From the NCBI GenBank assembly GCA_937773555.1, contig CALJVT010000002.1, positions 830,834 through 894,833 of the forward strand: 64,000 nucleotides of DNA, read 5' to 3'. Origin of the DNA: an uncultured Pseudomonadales bacterium (GTDB lineage: Bacteria > Pseudomonadota > Gammaproteobacteria > Pseudomonadales > Balneatricaceae). A program made the position numbers and the translations under genes. The notes below the pieces were generated by a model. That model was given only the letters and a program-made list of their open reading frames with translations. It had not been told where the DNA came from and searched no databases. Below are positions 18,504-27,671 of this stretch, piece by piece (the stretch's first letter is position 1; each line of letters opens with the position of its first letter).

Positions 18504-19210
18504 CCTATTCAAGCCTCAATCATCGTTACGACACTATAAAGCGCGTTGGTATTTTGATTCCATCCTCAAACACTGTGCTTGAGCCCTTGTCCGCGCGTCT
18601 GTTTTCCAACAACCAATCCACGGCGCATTTCTCTCGGCTTAGGGTCATTGATGTGACCCTTAACCAGCAGTCGTTCGATCAGTTCAGTATGGAGAAACAA
18701 ATTGATGCGGCACAATTACTCTGTGATGCAGGTGTTGACAGTATTGTCTGGGGTGGCACGTCAGCCAGCTGGCTTGGTGCGGATCATGATGCAAGGTTGT
18801 GTGATTTGCTTGAAAACGCTACAGGCATTCCTTCAGGCAGCTGCACCCTTGAAATGAATCAACTTTTTAACGCCTGCAATGCAAAAACCTTTGGGCTGGT
18901 CACTCCCTACACCTTTGATGTTCAGCAACGCATTATGAAAAATTACGCTTCTATGGGGTTTACCTGCTTAGCTCAGAGGCATTATGGGGGTTCGATCAGT
19001 AGTGATTTTGCCGCTATTGAGGAGTATGTAATTACACAAATGGTTAGAGATGTCGCTAAAAAACGGCCTGATATTATTTTCATCATGTGCACTAATATGC
19101 GTGGGGCGAGGGTGTCTGAAAAACTCAGTGATGAGCTTGGAATTCCAGTATTTGATAGCGCAATAGTTACCTTAGAAGCGGGTCTGCGTCTAGCCGAAGG
19201 TCGTGTTTGA
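18500..19210 (+). CDS. Asp/Glu racemase-superfamily protein, arylmalonate decarboxylase/maleate isomerase-like
   Basis: The 236-residue protein has the two-lobed fold pattern of maleate cis-trans isomerase and arylmalonate decarboxylase. 'PSSNTVLEP' (21-29) keeps the Asn of maleate isomerases. At the first cysteine position there is Gly86 followed by Thr87-Ser88 ('GGTSAS'), as in arylmalonate decarboxylase. Tyr137 ('TPYTFD') and a single catalytic Cys197 ('MCTNMRG') remain. One cysteine argues against racemase/isomerase chemistry and for decarboxylation or a related single-Cys reaction; the substrate is unknown. The TTG start overlaps the SDR stop by 4 bp, so translation is coupled. Confidence 0.75.
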   Translation: MTYSSLNHRYDTIKRVGILIPSSNTVLEPLSARLFSNNQSTAHFSRLRVIDVTLNQQSFDQFSMEKQIDAAQLLCDAGVDSIVWGGTSASWLGADHDARLCDLLENATGIPSGSCTLEMNQLFNACNAKTFGLVTPYTFDVQQRIMKNYASMGFTCLAQRHYGGSISSDFAAIEEYVITQMVRDVAKKRPDIIFIMCTNMRGARVSEKLSDELGIPVFDSAIVTLEAGLRLAEGRV

Positions 19211-19526
19211 AATCGATTGAATAGTGGTCGCTTCTGCCCTATAGATAACGGGCTATAGTGGTGCAAAATACAGCATAAGGCCATTACATGTGCTCTATAA
19301 ATGGTGCGTTTAGATTTTTCCTGAGGTCATCAAAGCTACATATAGTTCTGTTTTATAAAAGTTTTTAATTTGGCACGATAATAGCATTAGTCAATGCAGA
19401 CTTCACAGAAATGATACGAAGTAAGTTTCTAAAAACACGTTATATGAAAGGCTAGCTTTCTTAAAAGATTCCAGTTTATAAGACTCAATGATTCATTGGT
19501 TTTTTTGAAGTTGGGCCATAATTCTA
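19211..19526. other. Non-coding stretch before the beta-ureidopropionase promoter
   Basis: About 315 bp between the racemase-like gene and the RutR-type box. It is AT-rich with no convincing ORF. A short GCCC/GGGC inverted repeat near 19240-19255 is too weak to call a terminator. Confidence 0.4.
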
Positions 19527-19542
19527 TTGACCAACTGGTCAA
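19527..19542 (+). promoter_or_regulatory. RutR operator (perfect match) before the pyrimidine degradation/import operon
   Basis: TTGACCAACTGGTCAA agrees with every defined base of the E. coli RutR palindrome. TTGACC may double as the -35 element: 17 bases later comes TAAAAA (19550-19555). The same TTGTTAAAAA string sits at the same distance from the box at 24601. The next start codon is 107 bp downstream. Confidence 0.8.
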
Positions 19543-19649
19543 TTTTTGTTAAAAAGTTAGGGTAGTGTGATCAATTTATTTTCAATGCAAGTTGCACTTT
19601 AGTTGATTCTTATCACTATTTAATGATCCTAACCTAATAGGTGATGTAC

Positions 19650-20516
19650 ATGACAATAATAAAATCTGGCCTAATTCAAATGGGCCTTAAAGGTGACACT
19701 AGCATGTCACCTGAAAAAATCCGGGACCTAATGTTAGAGGCCCACGCTCCATTAATTGACAAAGCGGGTGAGGCAGGCGTACAGATACTTTGTTTTCAGG
19801 AAGTCTTTACTCAGCCCTACTTTTGCCCTAGCCAGGATAAGCGCTGGTATAGCGCGGCTGAGGCTATTCCTAACGGCCACACTACCAATTTAATGTGCGA
19901 ATATGCCAAGAAGTATCAGATGGTTATTATCGTACCAATATACGAAGAAGCAATGCCTGGGGTTTACTACAATACTGCTGCAGTAATCGACGCTGACGGC
20001 ACCTACCTTGGTAAGTATCGCAAAACTCATATCCCTCATGTGGGTGGTTTTTGGGAAAAATTCTTTTTTAAACCGGGCGCTTCAAATTGGCCAGTGTTCG
20101 ACACAGCCTATGGCAAAGTCGGTGTTTATATTTGTTATGACAGACACTTCCCTGAGGGTTGGCGGGCATTAGCACTTAAAGGCGCGGAAATTATTTACAA
20201 TCCTTCTGCCACTGTTGAAGGGATCTCCAAATACTTATGGGAACTGGAACAACCTGCATCAGCAGCTGCTAATGGTGTTTATATTGCGGCTATTAACCGA
20301 GTTGGCACAGAAGCGCCATGGAATATTGGCGAGTTTTATGGTTCCAGCTATTTCGTAAACCCTCGTGGTCAAATAGAAGCTCAAGCCAGCGCCACAGAAG
20401 ATGAATTATTGATTCATGATATTGATATGGATATGGTGAGAGAAGTGCGTGATGGGTGGCAGTTCTTTCGAGACCGCCGCCCAGAAACCTATACCCCACT
20501 TACTGATTTAAATTAA
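19650..20516 (+). CDS. Beta-ureidopropionase / N-carbamoyl-beta-alanine amidohydrolase (nitrilase superfamily)
   Basis: Hydrolyses N-carbamoyl-beta-alanine (from uracil) or N-carbamoyl-beta-aminoisobutyrate (from thymine) to the beta-amino acid, CO2 and ammonia, the last step of the reductive pathway. The 288 residues carry the nitrilase triad Glu51 ('CFQEVFTQPYFCP'), Lys125 ('YRKTHIPH') and Cys162 ('YICYDRHFPEGWR'), the last motif being typical of this subgroup. The ATG at 19650 is preceded by AGGTGAT; in-frame GTG 19641 and ATG 19644 are weaker choices. It is first in an operon with an ABC importer. Confidence 0.88.
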   Translation: MTIIKSGLIQMGLKGDTSMSPEKIRDLMLEAHAPLIDKAGEAGVQILCFQEVFTQPYFCPSQDKRWYSAAEAIPNGHTTNLMCEYAKKYQMVIIVPIYEEAMPGVYYNTAAVIDADGTYLGKYRKTHIPHVGGFWEKFFFKPGASNWPVFDTAYGKVGVYICYDRHFPEGWRALALKGAEIIYNPSATVEGISKYLWELEQPASAAANGVYIAAINRVGTEAPWNIGEFYGSSYFVNPRGQIEAQASATEDELLIHDIDMDMVREVRDGWQFFRDRRPETYTPLTDLN

Positions 20517-20560
20517 TGAGTGACCTGTACCAAATATAATTATAACAAGGAGCTTTTACA

Positions 20561-21367
20561 TTGAATTTAGCCAGCACAAACACAGCGACAAATAATGTGG
20601 TCGAGGTTAAAGAGGTTTGTTTAGACTTCCACACAAAAGATGGGGTTGTTAAAGCGTTGTCTAACGTGGATTTAAGCATCAATGCTGGTGAGTTTGTTTC
20701 CTTTATTGGTCCATCTGGGTGCGGCAAGACAACCTTAATGAGGGTGTTAGCTGACCTAGAGAAACCGACCAGCGGATCAGTACTAGTCAATGGTATGTCG
20801 CCTGCTGAGGCGCGTAAACAAAGAGCTTATGGCTATGTATTCCAAGCCCCTGCACTACTGCCGTGGCGCACGGTGCAAGACAATGTGCTACTGCCGTTAG
20901 AAATTATGGGTTACAACAAGGATCAGCGGCAAAAATTGGCACAGGAATATTTACAGTTGGTAAGTTTGTCTGGCTTTGAAGCTAAATACCCTTGGCAACT
21001 TTCTGGAGGCATGCAGCAGCGTGTTTCTATTGCCCGTGCGCTGAGTGTGGAGCCTCAACTGTTGTTTATGGATGAGCCCTTTGGCGCTCTAGATGAGATC
21101 ACTCGAGACCATCTAAACGACCAGTTACTGCGTTTATGGCAGCAAACTAAAAAAACTGTCGTATTTGTCACTCACTCAATACCTGAAGCTGTATTCTTAT
21201 CCAGCCGCATTGTGGTGATGTCTCCAAGGCCTGGCCGTATTATCGACATTATTGATTGTAATTTACCTGCAGATAGAACCTTAGATATTCGAGAGTCGCC
21301 AGAATTTTTAGCTATTGCCCAGCGAGTGCGTGCTGGATTAGCAGCAGGGCACAATTATGACGACTAG
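20561..21367 (+). CDS. ABC transporter ATP-binding protein (NitT/TauT/ThiZ type), pyrimidine import candidate
   Basis: ATPase of a small-substrate importer, 268 residues. Walker A GPSGCGKTT, Q-loop 'YVFQAPALLPWRTV', signature 'LSGGMQQRVSIARAL', Walker B 'LLFMDEPFGALDE' and switch His in 'VTHSIPEAVFLS' are all present; the 'LPWRTV' form is typical of the nitrate/taurine/HMP group. It starts with TTG (20561), supported by AAGGAG at 20547-20552. The stop overlaps the first permease by 11 bp. Context in the pyrimidine cluster suggests uracil, thymine or a related heterocycle. Confidence 0.88.
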   Translation: MNLASTNTATNNVVEVKEVCLDFHTKDGVVKALSNVDLSINAGEFVSFIGPSGCGKTTLMRVLADLEKPTSGSVLVNGMSPAEARKQRAYGYVFQAPALLPWRTVQDNVLLPLEIMGYNKDQRQKLAQEYLQLVSLSGFEAKYPWQLSGGMQQRVSIARALSVEPQLLFMDEPFGALDEITRDHLNDQLLRLWQQTKKTVVFVTHSIPEAVFLSSRIVVMSPRPGRIIDIIDCNLPADRTLDIRESPEFLAIAQRVRAGLAAGHNYDD

Positions 21368-22262
21368 CATCGGGCGTAAGCCTAGCTCTACCATTCCAGT
21401 AGTTACTGTGATCTTAGCTATTATCATGATTTGGTATGCGGGTGCTATAAACCTTAATAGCCCTCAAATTATTGATCGTTATGAAAAAAAGGGTATAGAT
21501 TGGAGTTTTACCCAATTAGCAACCGATAGCTGGAACATGAAGCGAGCTGTATTGCCATCGCCTCACCAAATTTTAGCAGAATTAAAAACTACCATTATTG
21601 ACAAAAATGTCACCTCTAAACGAAGCTTAGTGTTTCATGCAGGTATTACCTTGTCCTCCACTCTTTTGGGGTTTGTATTGGGCGCAGGCTTGGGCATTAG
21701 TTTAGCGGTGGGTATCGTTTATGTTGAGACCTTAGATAAAAGCTTGATGCCGTGGATCATCACCTCCCAAACGATACCTATACTGGCCCTGGCGCCTATG
21801 GTTATTGTGGTTTTTGGTGCCATGGGCATTAGTGGGTTGCTCCCCAAAGCACTCATATCTATGTACCTATGCTTTTTTCCTGTCGCTGTGGGTATGGTAA
21901 AGGGCTTACGCTCACCACAGCCGATGTTAGTGGATTTATTAAACACCTACAGTGCCAGTAAATGGCAGGTGTTTTGGCGTTTACGGCTGCCATCGGCAGT
22001 GCCGTTTCTGTTTGCTAGCCTTAAAGTGGCTATTGCCCTAAGTTTAGTAGGGGCTATAGTGGCCGAATTGCCCACGGGAGGGCAGGCTGGTTTGGGTGCG
22101 CGTTTACTGTCTGGTTCTTATTATGGCCAAACAAACCTCATCTGGGCGTCTTTAATTGTTGCTGCAGTAATGTCTGCCAGTTTGGTTTCTATACTGGGCA
22201 TAATTGAGCGCAAAGTATGCTACCGACTCGCTGGTGGACAGGAGATTAGTAATGAACTCTAG
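21357..22262 (+). CDS. ABC transporter permease (NitT/TauT type)
   Basis: Membrane subunit of 301 residues with six main hydrophobic segments and the BPD_transp_1 coupling motif in 'LLNTYSASKWQVFWRLRLPSAVPFLF'. The N-terminus has a membrane segment followed by a ~60-residue loop. It overlaps the ATPase gene by 11 bp and the next permease by 11 bp, so the two permeases are probably made together as a heterodimer. Confidence 0.87.
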   Translation: MTTSIGRKPSSTIPVVTVILAIIMIWYAGAINLNSPQIIDRYEKKGIDWSFTQLATDSWNMKRAVLPSPHQILAELKTTIIDKNVTSKRSLVFHAGITLSSTLLGFVLGAGLGISLAVGIVYVETLDKSLMPWIITSQTIPILALAPMVIVVFGAMGISGLLPKALISMYLCFFPVAVGMVKGLRSPQPMLVDLLNTYSASKWQVFWRLRLPSAVPFLFASLKVAIALSLVGAIVAELPTGGQAGLGARLLSGSYYGQTNLIWASLIVAAVMSASLVSILGIIERKVCYRLAGGQEISNEL

Positions 22263-23415
22263 CTCTATGTTGCATCGTTTAAGCTCGTCCTGTGGCTTAG
22301 CATTACTGCTTTCGTTGTTGGCACTTACGTTACCTTGGGCAGCCAGTTCAGCTGAAACCATGGGTGTGAATGCTTGGCAGCATTTAGATTGGTTGATCTT
22401 GTTGTTGACAGTGGCGCTATGTGCTCTGGCAGGCCTTACATTAGTCAATCAACTATTACCTAGGGCGTTTCTGGTTACTGCATTAACGCTGATAGCGCTA
22501 TGGCAAGTCACCAGTGTGGTTAAACACGCCGAACTTGCAGGGCAGACACAATTTGGCTTTTGGTCGCTGGTTATTGCCATAGGCCTGTGTGTTTGGGCTA
22601 GTATGAAATTTTTAGCAACAATAAGACTTTTTGGTAATAAGGCACAAGGGTTCATTAACTTAATGATTCCAGCCTTATTAGGTGCATGGTTTATCAGTTT
22701 ATGGGAGCTTGCAGCCATAGGCTTTGCTATCCCTCATGTACTGTTACCCGCTCCAAGTGTGGTGGGAGAAGCCATTGTTTCATCTATTCCTACTTTGGCT
22801 GCAGACTTCAACCAAACAGTCATTAAAGCAGTTATTCCAGGCTTTTTATTAGGTAACTTTGTTGGCTTTAGCGTTGCTGTGGTGGCTGATAAAATACCTT
22901 TTCTGCGGCGTGGTTTATTGCCCGTGGGTAACCTCGTTAGTGCTATTCCAATAGTAGGTATTGCACCCATTATGGTGATGTGGTTTGGTTTTGACTGGCA
23001 ATCTAAAGTGGCTGTTGTGGTTATTATGACTTTTTTCCCTATGCTGGTGAATACCATTGCTGGGCTGGGTGAATCCGATGCTATGGAAAAAGATCTACTG
23101 CGCTCCTATGGAGCGACCTACTGGCAAAGCTTCTTTAAGCTGCGATTACCTAACGCACTTCCGTTTGTTTTTAACGCATTAAAAATAAACTCAACACTAG
23201 CCTTAATTGGCGCCATTGTAGCTGAGTTTTTTGGTACCCCTATTGTGGGAATGGGGTTCCGTATATCTACCGAAGTAGGACGTATGAATATTGAAATGGT
23301 GTGGGCATCTATTGCCGTTGCAGCTTTGGCTGGGTCAACATTTTATGGTGTTTTAGCTTTGTTAGAAAGGCGGGTCACCTTTTGGCACGCATCTTTCAGG
23401 AAGGCCCATCATTAA
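22252..23415 (+). CDS. ABC transporter permease (NitT/TauT type) with extra N-terminal membrane region
   Basis: Second permease, 387 residues. The N-terminal ~135 residues add about four hydrophobic segments before the standard permease core (~140-375) with coupling motif 'LLRSYGATYWQSFFKLRLPNALPFVF'. The ATG at 22252 has a GGAGA site at 22240-22244 and overlaps the end of the previous gene; the frame is open 16 codons further upstream without a better site. It is probably the partner of the 21357 permease. Confidence 0.87.
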   Translation: MNSSSMLHRLSSSCGLALLLSLLALTLPWAASSAETMGVNAWQHLDWLILLLTVALCALAGLTLVNQLLPRAFLVTALTLIALWQVTSVVKHAELAGQTQFGFWSLVIAIGLCVWASMKFLATIRLFGNKAQGFINLMIPALLGAWFISLWELAAIGFAIPHVLLPAPSVVGEAIVSSIPTLAADFNQTVIKAVIPGFLLGNFVGFSVAVVADKIPFLRRGLLPVGNLVSAIPIVGIAPIMVMWFGFDWQSKVAVVVIMTFFPMLVNTIAGLGESDAMEKDLLRSYGATYWQSFFKLRLPNALPFVFNALKINSTLALIGAIVAEFFGTPIVGMGFRISTEVGRMNIEMVWASIAVAALAGSTFYGVLALLERRVTFWHASFRKAHH

Positions 23416-23498
23416 TTAAAAAGTAGTTTTTATTAAGTAGGATGATGATTGAATATGCTCTTTTAGAGTAACGTTTATAAACCGTTGGAGGTAAAGTA

Positions 23499-24491
23499 AT
23501 GAAAAATAAGTACAAGATAAGCAGTTTAATAGCTGGACTAACCCTCGCTGCATCAAGCAGCTTAGTGCACGCGGCAGATGATGTAACCCTGCAGCTTAAG
23601 TGGGTAACACAAGCCCAGTTCGCCGGCTACTTTGTAGCCCAGGATCAAGGTTTTTATGATGCAGAAGACCTTAACGTAACGATTAAGCCAGGTGGGCCAG
23701 ATGTGGCTCCCCCACAGGTGATTGCCGGTGGTGGTGCAGACGTAGTGGTAGACTGGATGCCTTCGGCCCTAGCGTCCAGGGAAAAAGGTTTAGCGCTAGT
23801 TAATATTGCGCAGCCATTTAAAAACTCAGGCATGATGCTCACGTGTCGTAAAGACAGTGGCATCACCTCGCCAGCCGACCTAAAAGATAAAACATTAGGG
23901 GTTTGGTTTTATGGTAACGAGTATCCATTCTTAAGCTGGATGGGTAAGTTGGGTTTAGCTATTGATGGCAGCGCCGGCGGTGTTAGCGTACTAAAACAAG
24001 GCTTCAACGTAGATCCTATTTTGCAAAAACAAGCAGAATGTGTGTCTACTATGACCTATAACGAGTACTGGCAAATTATTGATGCCGGGTTGGATGCCGA
24101 TGAATTGGTAAACTTCAAGTATGAAGACCAAGGCGTAGCAACTTTAGAAGATGGTTTGTATGTGCTTGAAAAGAACCTAGCAGATGCTGCCTTCGTTGAT
24201 AAGATGGCTCGTTTTGTTCGTGCCTCCATGAAAGGCTGGGAATGGGCTAGAGCTAATCCTGATGCCGCTGCTGATATCGTTTTAGAAAACGATGAAACGG
24301 GTGCGCAAACAGAAGAGCATCAGCGCCGTATGATGGCTGAGGTTAATAAGCTCACTATGAATGGTGGTAAGTTATCGACAGCTGACTATCAGCGCACTGT
24401 TGAGACCTTAATGAATGGGGGTTCTGACCCAGTAATATCCTCTATGCCAAAAGGTGCTTGGACTCACCAAGTTTGGGATGCTGCTTTTTAA
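23499..24491 (+). CDS. ABC transporter substrate-binding protein, NMT1/THI5-like
   Basis: Periplasmic binding protein of 330 residues. The signal peptide is 1-25 (cleavage after ...LVHA). The mature part has the NMT1/THI5 pattern of ThiY-like pyrimidine-binding proteins: 'VTLQLKWVTQAQFAGYFVAQDQGFYDAEDLNV', with aromatic and glycine-rich 'GGPDVAPPQVIAGGGADVVVDW'. THI5/ThiY relatives bind hydroxymethylpyrimidine or similar rings, so a uracil/thymine-type ligand is plausible here. GGAGG stands before the ATG. It is last in the operon. Confidence 0.88.
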   Translation: MKNKYKISSLIAGLTLAASSSLVHAADDVTLQLKWVTQAQFAGYFVAQDQGFYDAEDLNVTIKPGGPDVAPPQVIAGGGADVVVDWMPSALASREKGLALVNIAQPFKNSGMMLTCRKDSGITSPADLKDKTLGVWFYGNEYPFLSWMGKLGLAIDGSAGGVSVLKQGFNVDPILQKQAECVSTMTYNEYWQIIDAGLDADELVNFKYEDQGVATLEDGLYVLEKNLADAAFVDKMARFVRASMKGWEWARANPDAAADIVLENDETGAQTEEHQRRMMAEVNKLTMNGGKLSTADYQRTVETLMNGGSDPVISSMPKGAWTHQVWDAAF

Positions 24492-24577
24492 GCGATTAGC
24501 TTAACTTGCAAACCAATGAGGGGGTTGTTTTAGATATTCCTATAATAGCCTCCTCAGTATTAATTTGTTAATAAAAT

Positions 24578-24593
24578 TTTACCAAAGGGTCAA
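24578..24593 (+). promoter_or_regulatory. Putative RutR operator, distal copy of a tandem pair
   Basis: TTTACCAAAGGGTCAA matches the RutR palindrome at 12 of 14 defined bases. It lies 23 bp (about two helical turns) upstream, start to start, of the second box, suggesting two dimers side by side. Confidence 0.55.
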
Positions 24594-24600
24594 TTAGTTC

Positions 24601-24616
24601 TTGACCATTTGGTAAA
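24601..24616 (+). promoter_or_regulatory. RutR operator, proximal copy, overlapping the -35 element
   Basis: TTGACCATTTGGTAAA matches 13 of 14 defined bases of the RutR palindrome. TTGACC is a good -35; TAAAAA follows 17 bases later (24624-24629). The downstream string TTGTTAAAAA has exactly the same spacing as at 19527. It precedes the dihydropyrimidinase operon by 138 bp. Confidence 0.75.
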
Positions 24617-24735
24617 ACGTTGTTAAAAATGAAGTAAGAACCGTTATTCTAATTACTTGTTAGTGAGTATCGCTTAAATAATAACAACAACTAACTTAGT
24701 GAAGGGCCTATTTAATGTCCACCATTAAGCGTTAA

Positions 24736-26199
<1,464 letters not shown>

Positions 26200-26310
26200 A
26201 CCAAAATTGTAGAACGGATTACTTTCTGGGCTCCCATATGGCAGCCCATTAGCAATGCTTTGGCTTAATTTTGCCAAGTGTTACCAATAATAAAATTGAG
26301 GATCACTACT

Positions 26311-27660
26311 GTGACTGCACTTACTTCCAACAGCGCTGGCCAATCTGTGCCTGCAGGGCACCGCCTAAGCGAAGCAGATTACCAGACTAACTTTTCTGAT
26401 ATACATACCCCCCTTGATGCTCGAAGCGCTATAGTTGAAGCTGACAGATGCTATTACTGCTACGGTGCGCCGTGCCAGACTGCATGCCCAACAGATATTG
26501 ATGTGCCTAGTTTTATTCGCATGATTAGTGAAAAGAATGAAGTAGGAGCGGCTGGGAAAATTTTGTCAGAAAATATCATGGGTGGCACATGTGCTAGAGC
26601 CTGTCCCGTGGAAACCTTATGTGAAGACGCTTGTGTTAGAAATACTGAAGATGATCGACCGATTCAAATTGGCTTGTTACAACGATTTGCTACTGATCGG
26701 GCTAGTGAATTAGGTGCTAAATTTTTTACGCGTAAGGCTGCAACTGGTTATTCAGTAGCCGTTGTGGGTGCCGGGCCAGCAGGGCTTTCTTGTGCCCACC
26801 GCTTAGCTACTTTAGGCCATGACGTGGTTATTTACGAAGCTCAGGAGAAATCTGGGGGACTTAATGAATATGGCCTTGCCGCCTATAAAATGGCTGGGGA
26901 TTATGCTCAAAAAGAAGTTGAAAATATTCTCTCCATTGGTGGAATTAGCATAAAGCATGGCATTAAAGTAGGTAAAGACGTTAGTGTTGCAGAACTCCAA
27001 ACTAACCATGATGCTGTGTTTATGGGTGTAGGTTTAGGCACTAGTAAAGACATACAGTTAGATGGAGAAGACGCATCTGGGGTACTTAATGCGGTAGATT
27101 ATATTCATCAACTCAGACAGGCCAAAGATTTAGGGCAACTGCCCGTCGGTCAGGATGTAGTCGTTATTGGCGGTGGTATGACAGCCATCGACATCGCCAT
27201 ACAAATTAAACGCCTTGGTGCAGCTAATGTCACTATGGCCTACCGCCGAGGTAAGGAACATATGAACGCCAGTATTGAGGAGCAAGAATTTGCCCTTAAC
27301 GAAGGCGTTCATATTGCTCACTGGGCTAAACCTGTTAGCTTGCAAATAGAGCAGGGAACAATCACTGGTGTTGAGTTTAAAAAGGCTAATGTTGAGGGAA
27401 ATGAAACCTATATCACACCAACAGACATGTTGTTTAAAGCCATTGGGCAGAGCTTAACTCCCATTAATATGGGCACCACTGAATTTGTCAAAACCAGTGG
27501 CAAATATGATGTAGACAACGAATTGCGCACCTCTCAACTAGGCATCTGGGCAGGTGGCGATTGTGTCGCTGGCAGTGATGACTTAGCTGTAAGTGCCGTG
27601 CAAGACGGTAAACTTGCTGCCCTATCTATTGATAAAACATTAACGCAAAGCCAAGCATAA
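26311..27660 (+). CDS. preT: NAD-dependent dihydropyrimidine dehydrogenase subunit PreT
   Basis: FAD/Fe-S subunit that passes electrons from NAD(P)H to PreA for uracil/thymine reduction. The 449 residues have two N-terminal cysteine clusters for [4Fe-4S] centres (Cys47, 50, 55, 59 and 94, 98, 104, 108), a FAD motif GAGPAG at 153-158 and a second dinucleotide motif 'VVIGGGMTAIDIA'. The C-terminal 'GIWAGGDCV' closes the FAD domain. A GTG start at 26311 with GAGGA at 26298-26302 is preferred over GTG 26278, which lacks a site. It is followed 11 bp later by preA. Confidence 0.92.
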   Translation: MTALTSNSAGQSVPAGHRLSEADYQTNFSDIHTPLDARSAIVEADRCYYCYGAPCQTACPTDIDVPSFIRMISEKNEVGAAGKILSENIMGGTCARACPVETLCEDACVRNTEDDRPIQIGLLQRFATDRASELGAKFFTRKAATGYSVAVVGAGPAGLSCAHRLATLGHDVVIYEAQEKSGGLNEYGLAAYKMAGDYAQKEVENILSIGGISIKHGIKVGKDVSVAELQTNHDAVFMGVGLGTSKDIQLDGEDASGVLNAVDYIHQLRQAKDLGQLPVGQDVVVIGGGMTAIDIAIQIKRLGAANVTMAYRRGKEHMNASIEEQEFALNEGVHIAHWAKPVSLQIEQGTITGVEFKKANVEGNETYITPTDMLFKAIGQSLTPINMGTTEFVKTSGKYDVDNELRTSQLGIWAGGDCVAGSDDLAVSAVQDGKLAALSIDKTLTQSQA

Positions 27661-27671
27661 AGGAGACCATC

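Noticed and set aside
14927-19210. Reading ALDH/ADH/SDR as the malonate-semialdehyde steps of uracil breakdown
   Set aside because: The cassette has its own GntR gene and operator-like palindromes and no RutR box; no residue pattern specific for malonate or methylmalonate semialdehyde enzymes was seen.
24508-24560. Possible terminator after the THI5-like binding protein (GAGG.../...CCTC)
   Set aside because: Arms mismatch and there is no T-run; not convincing.
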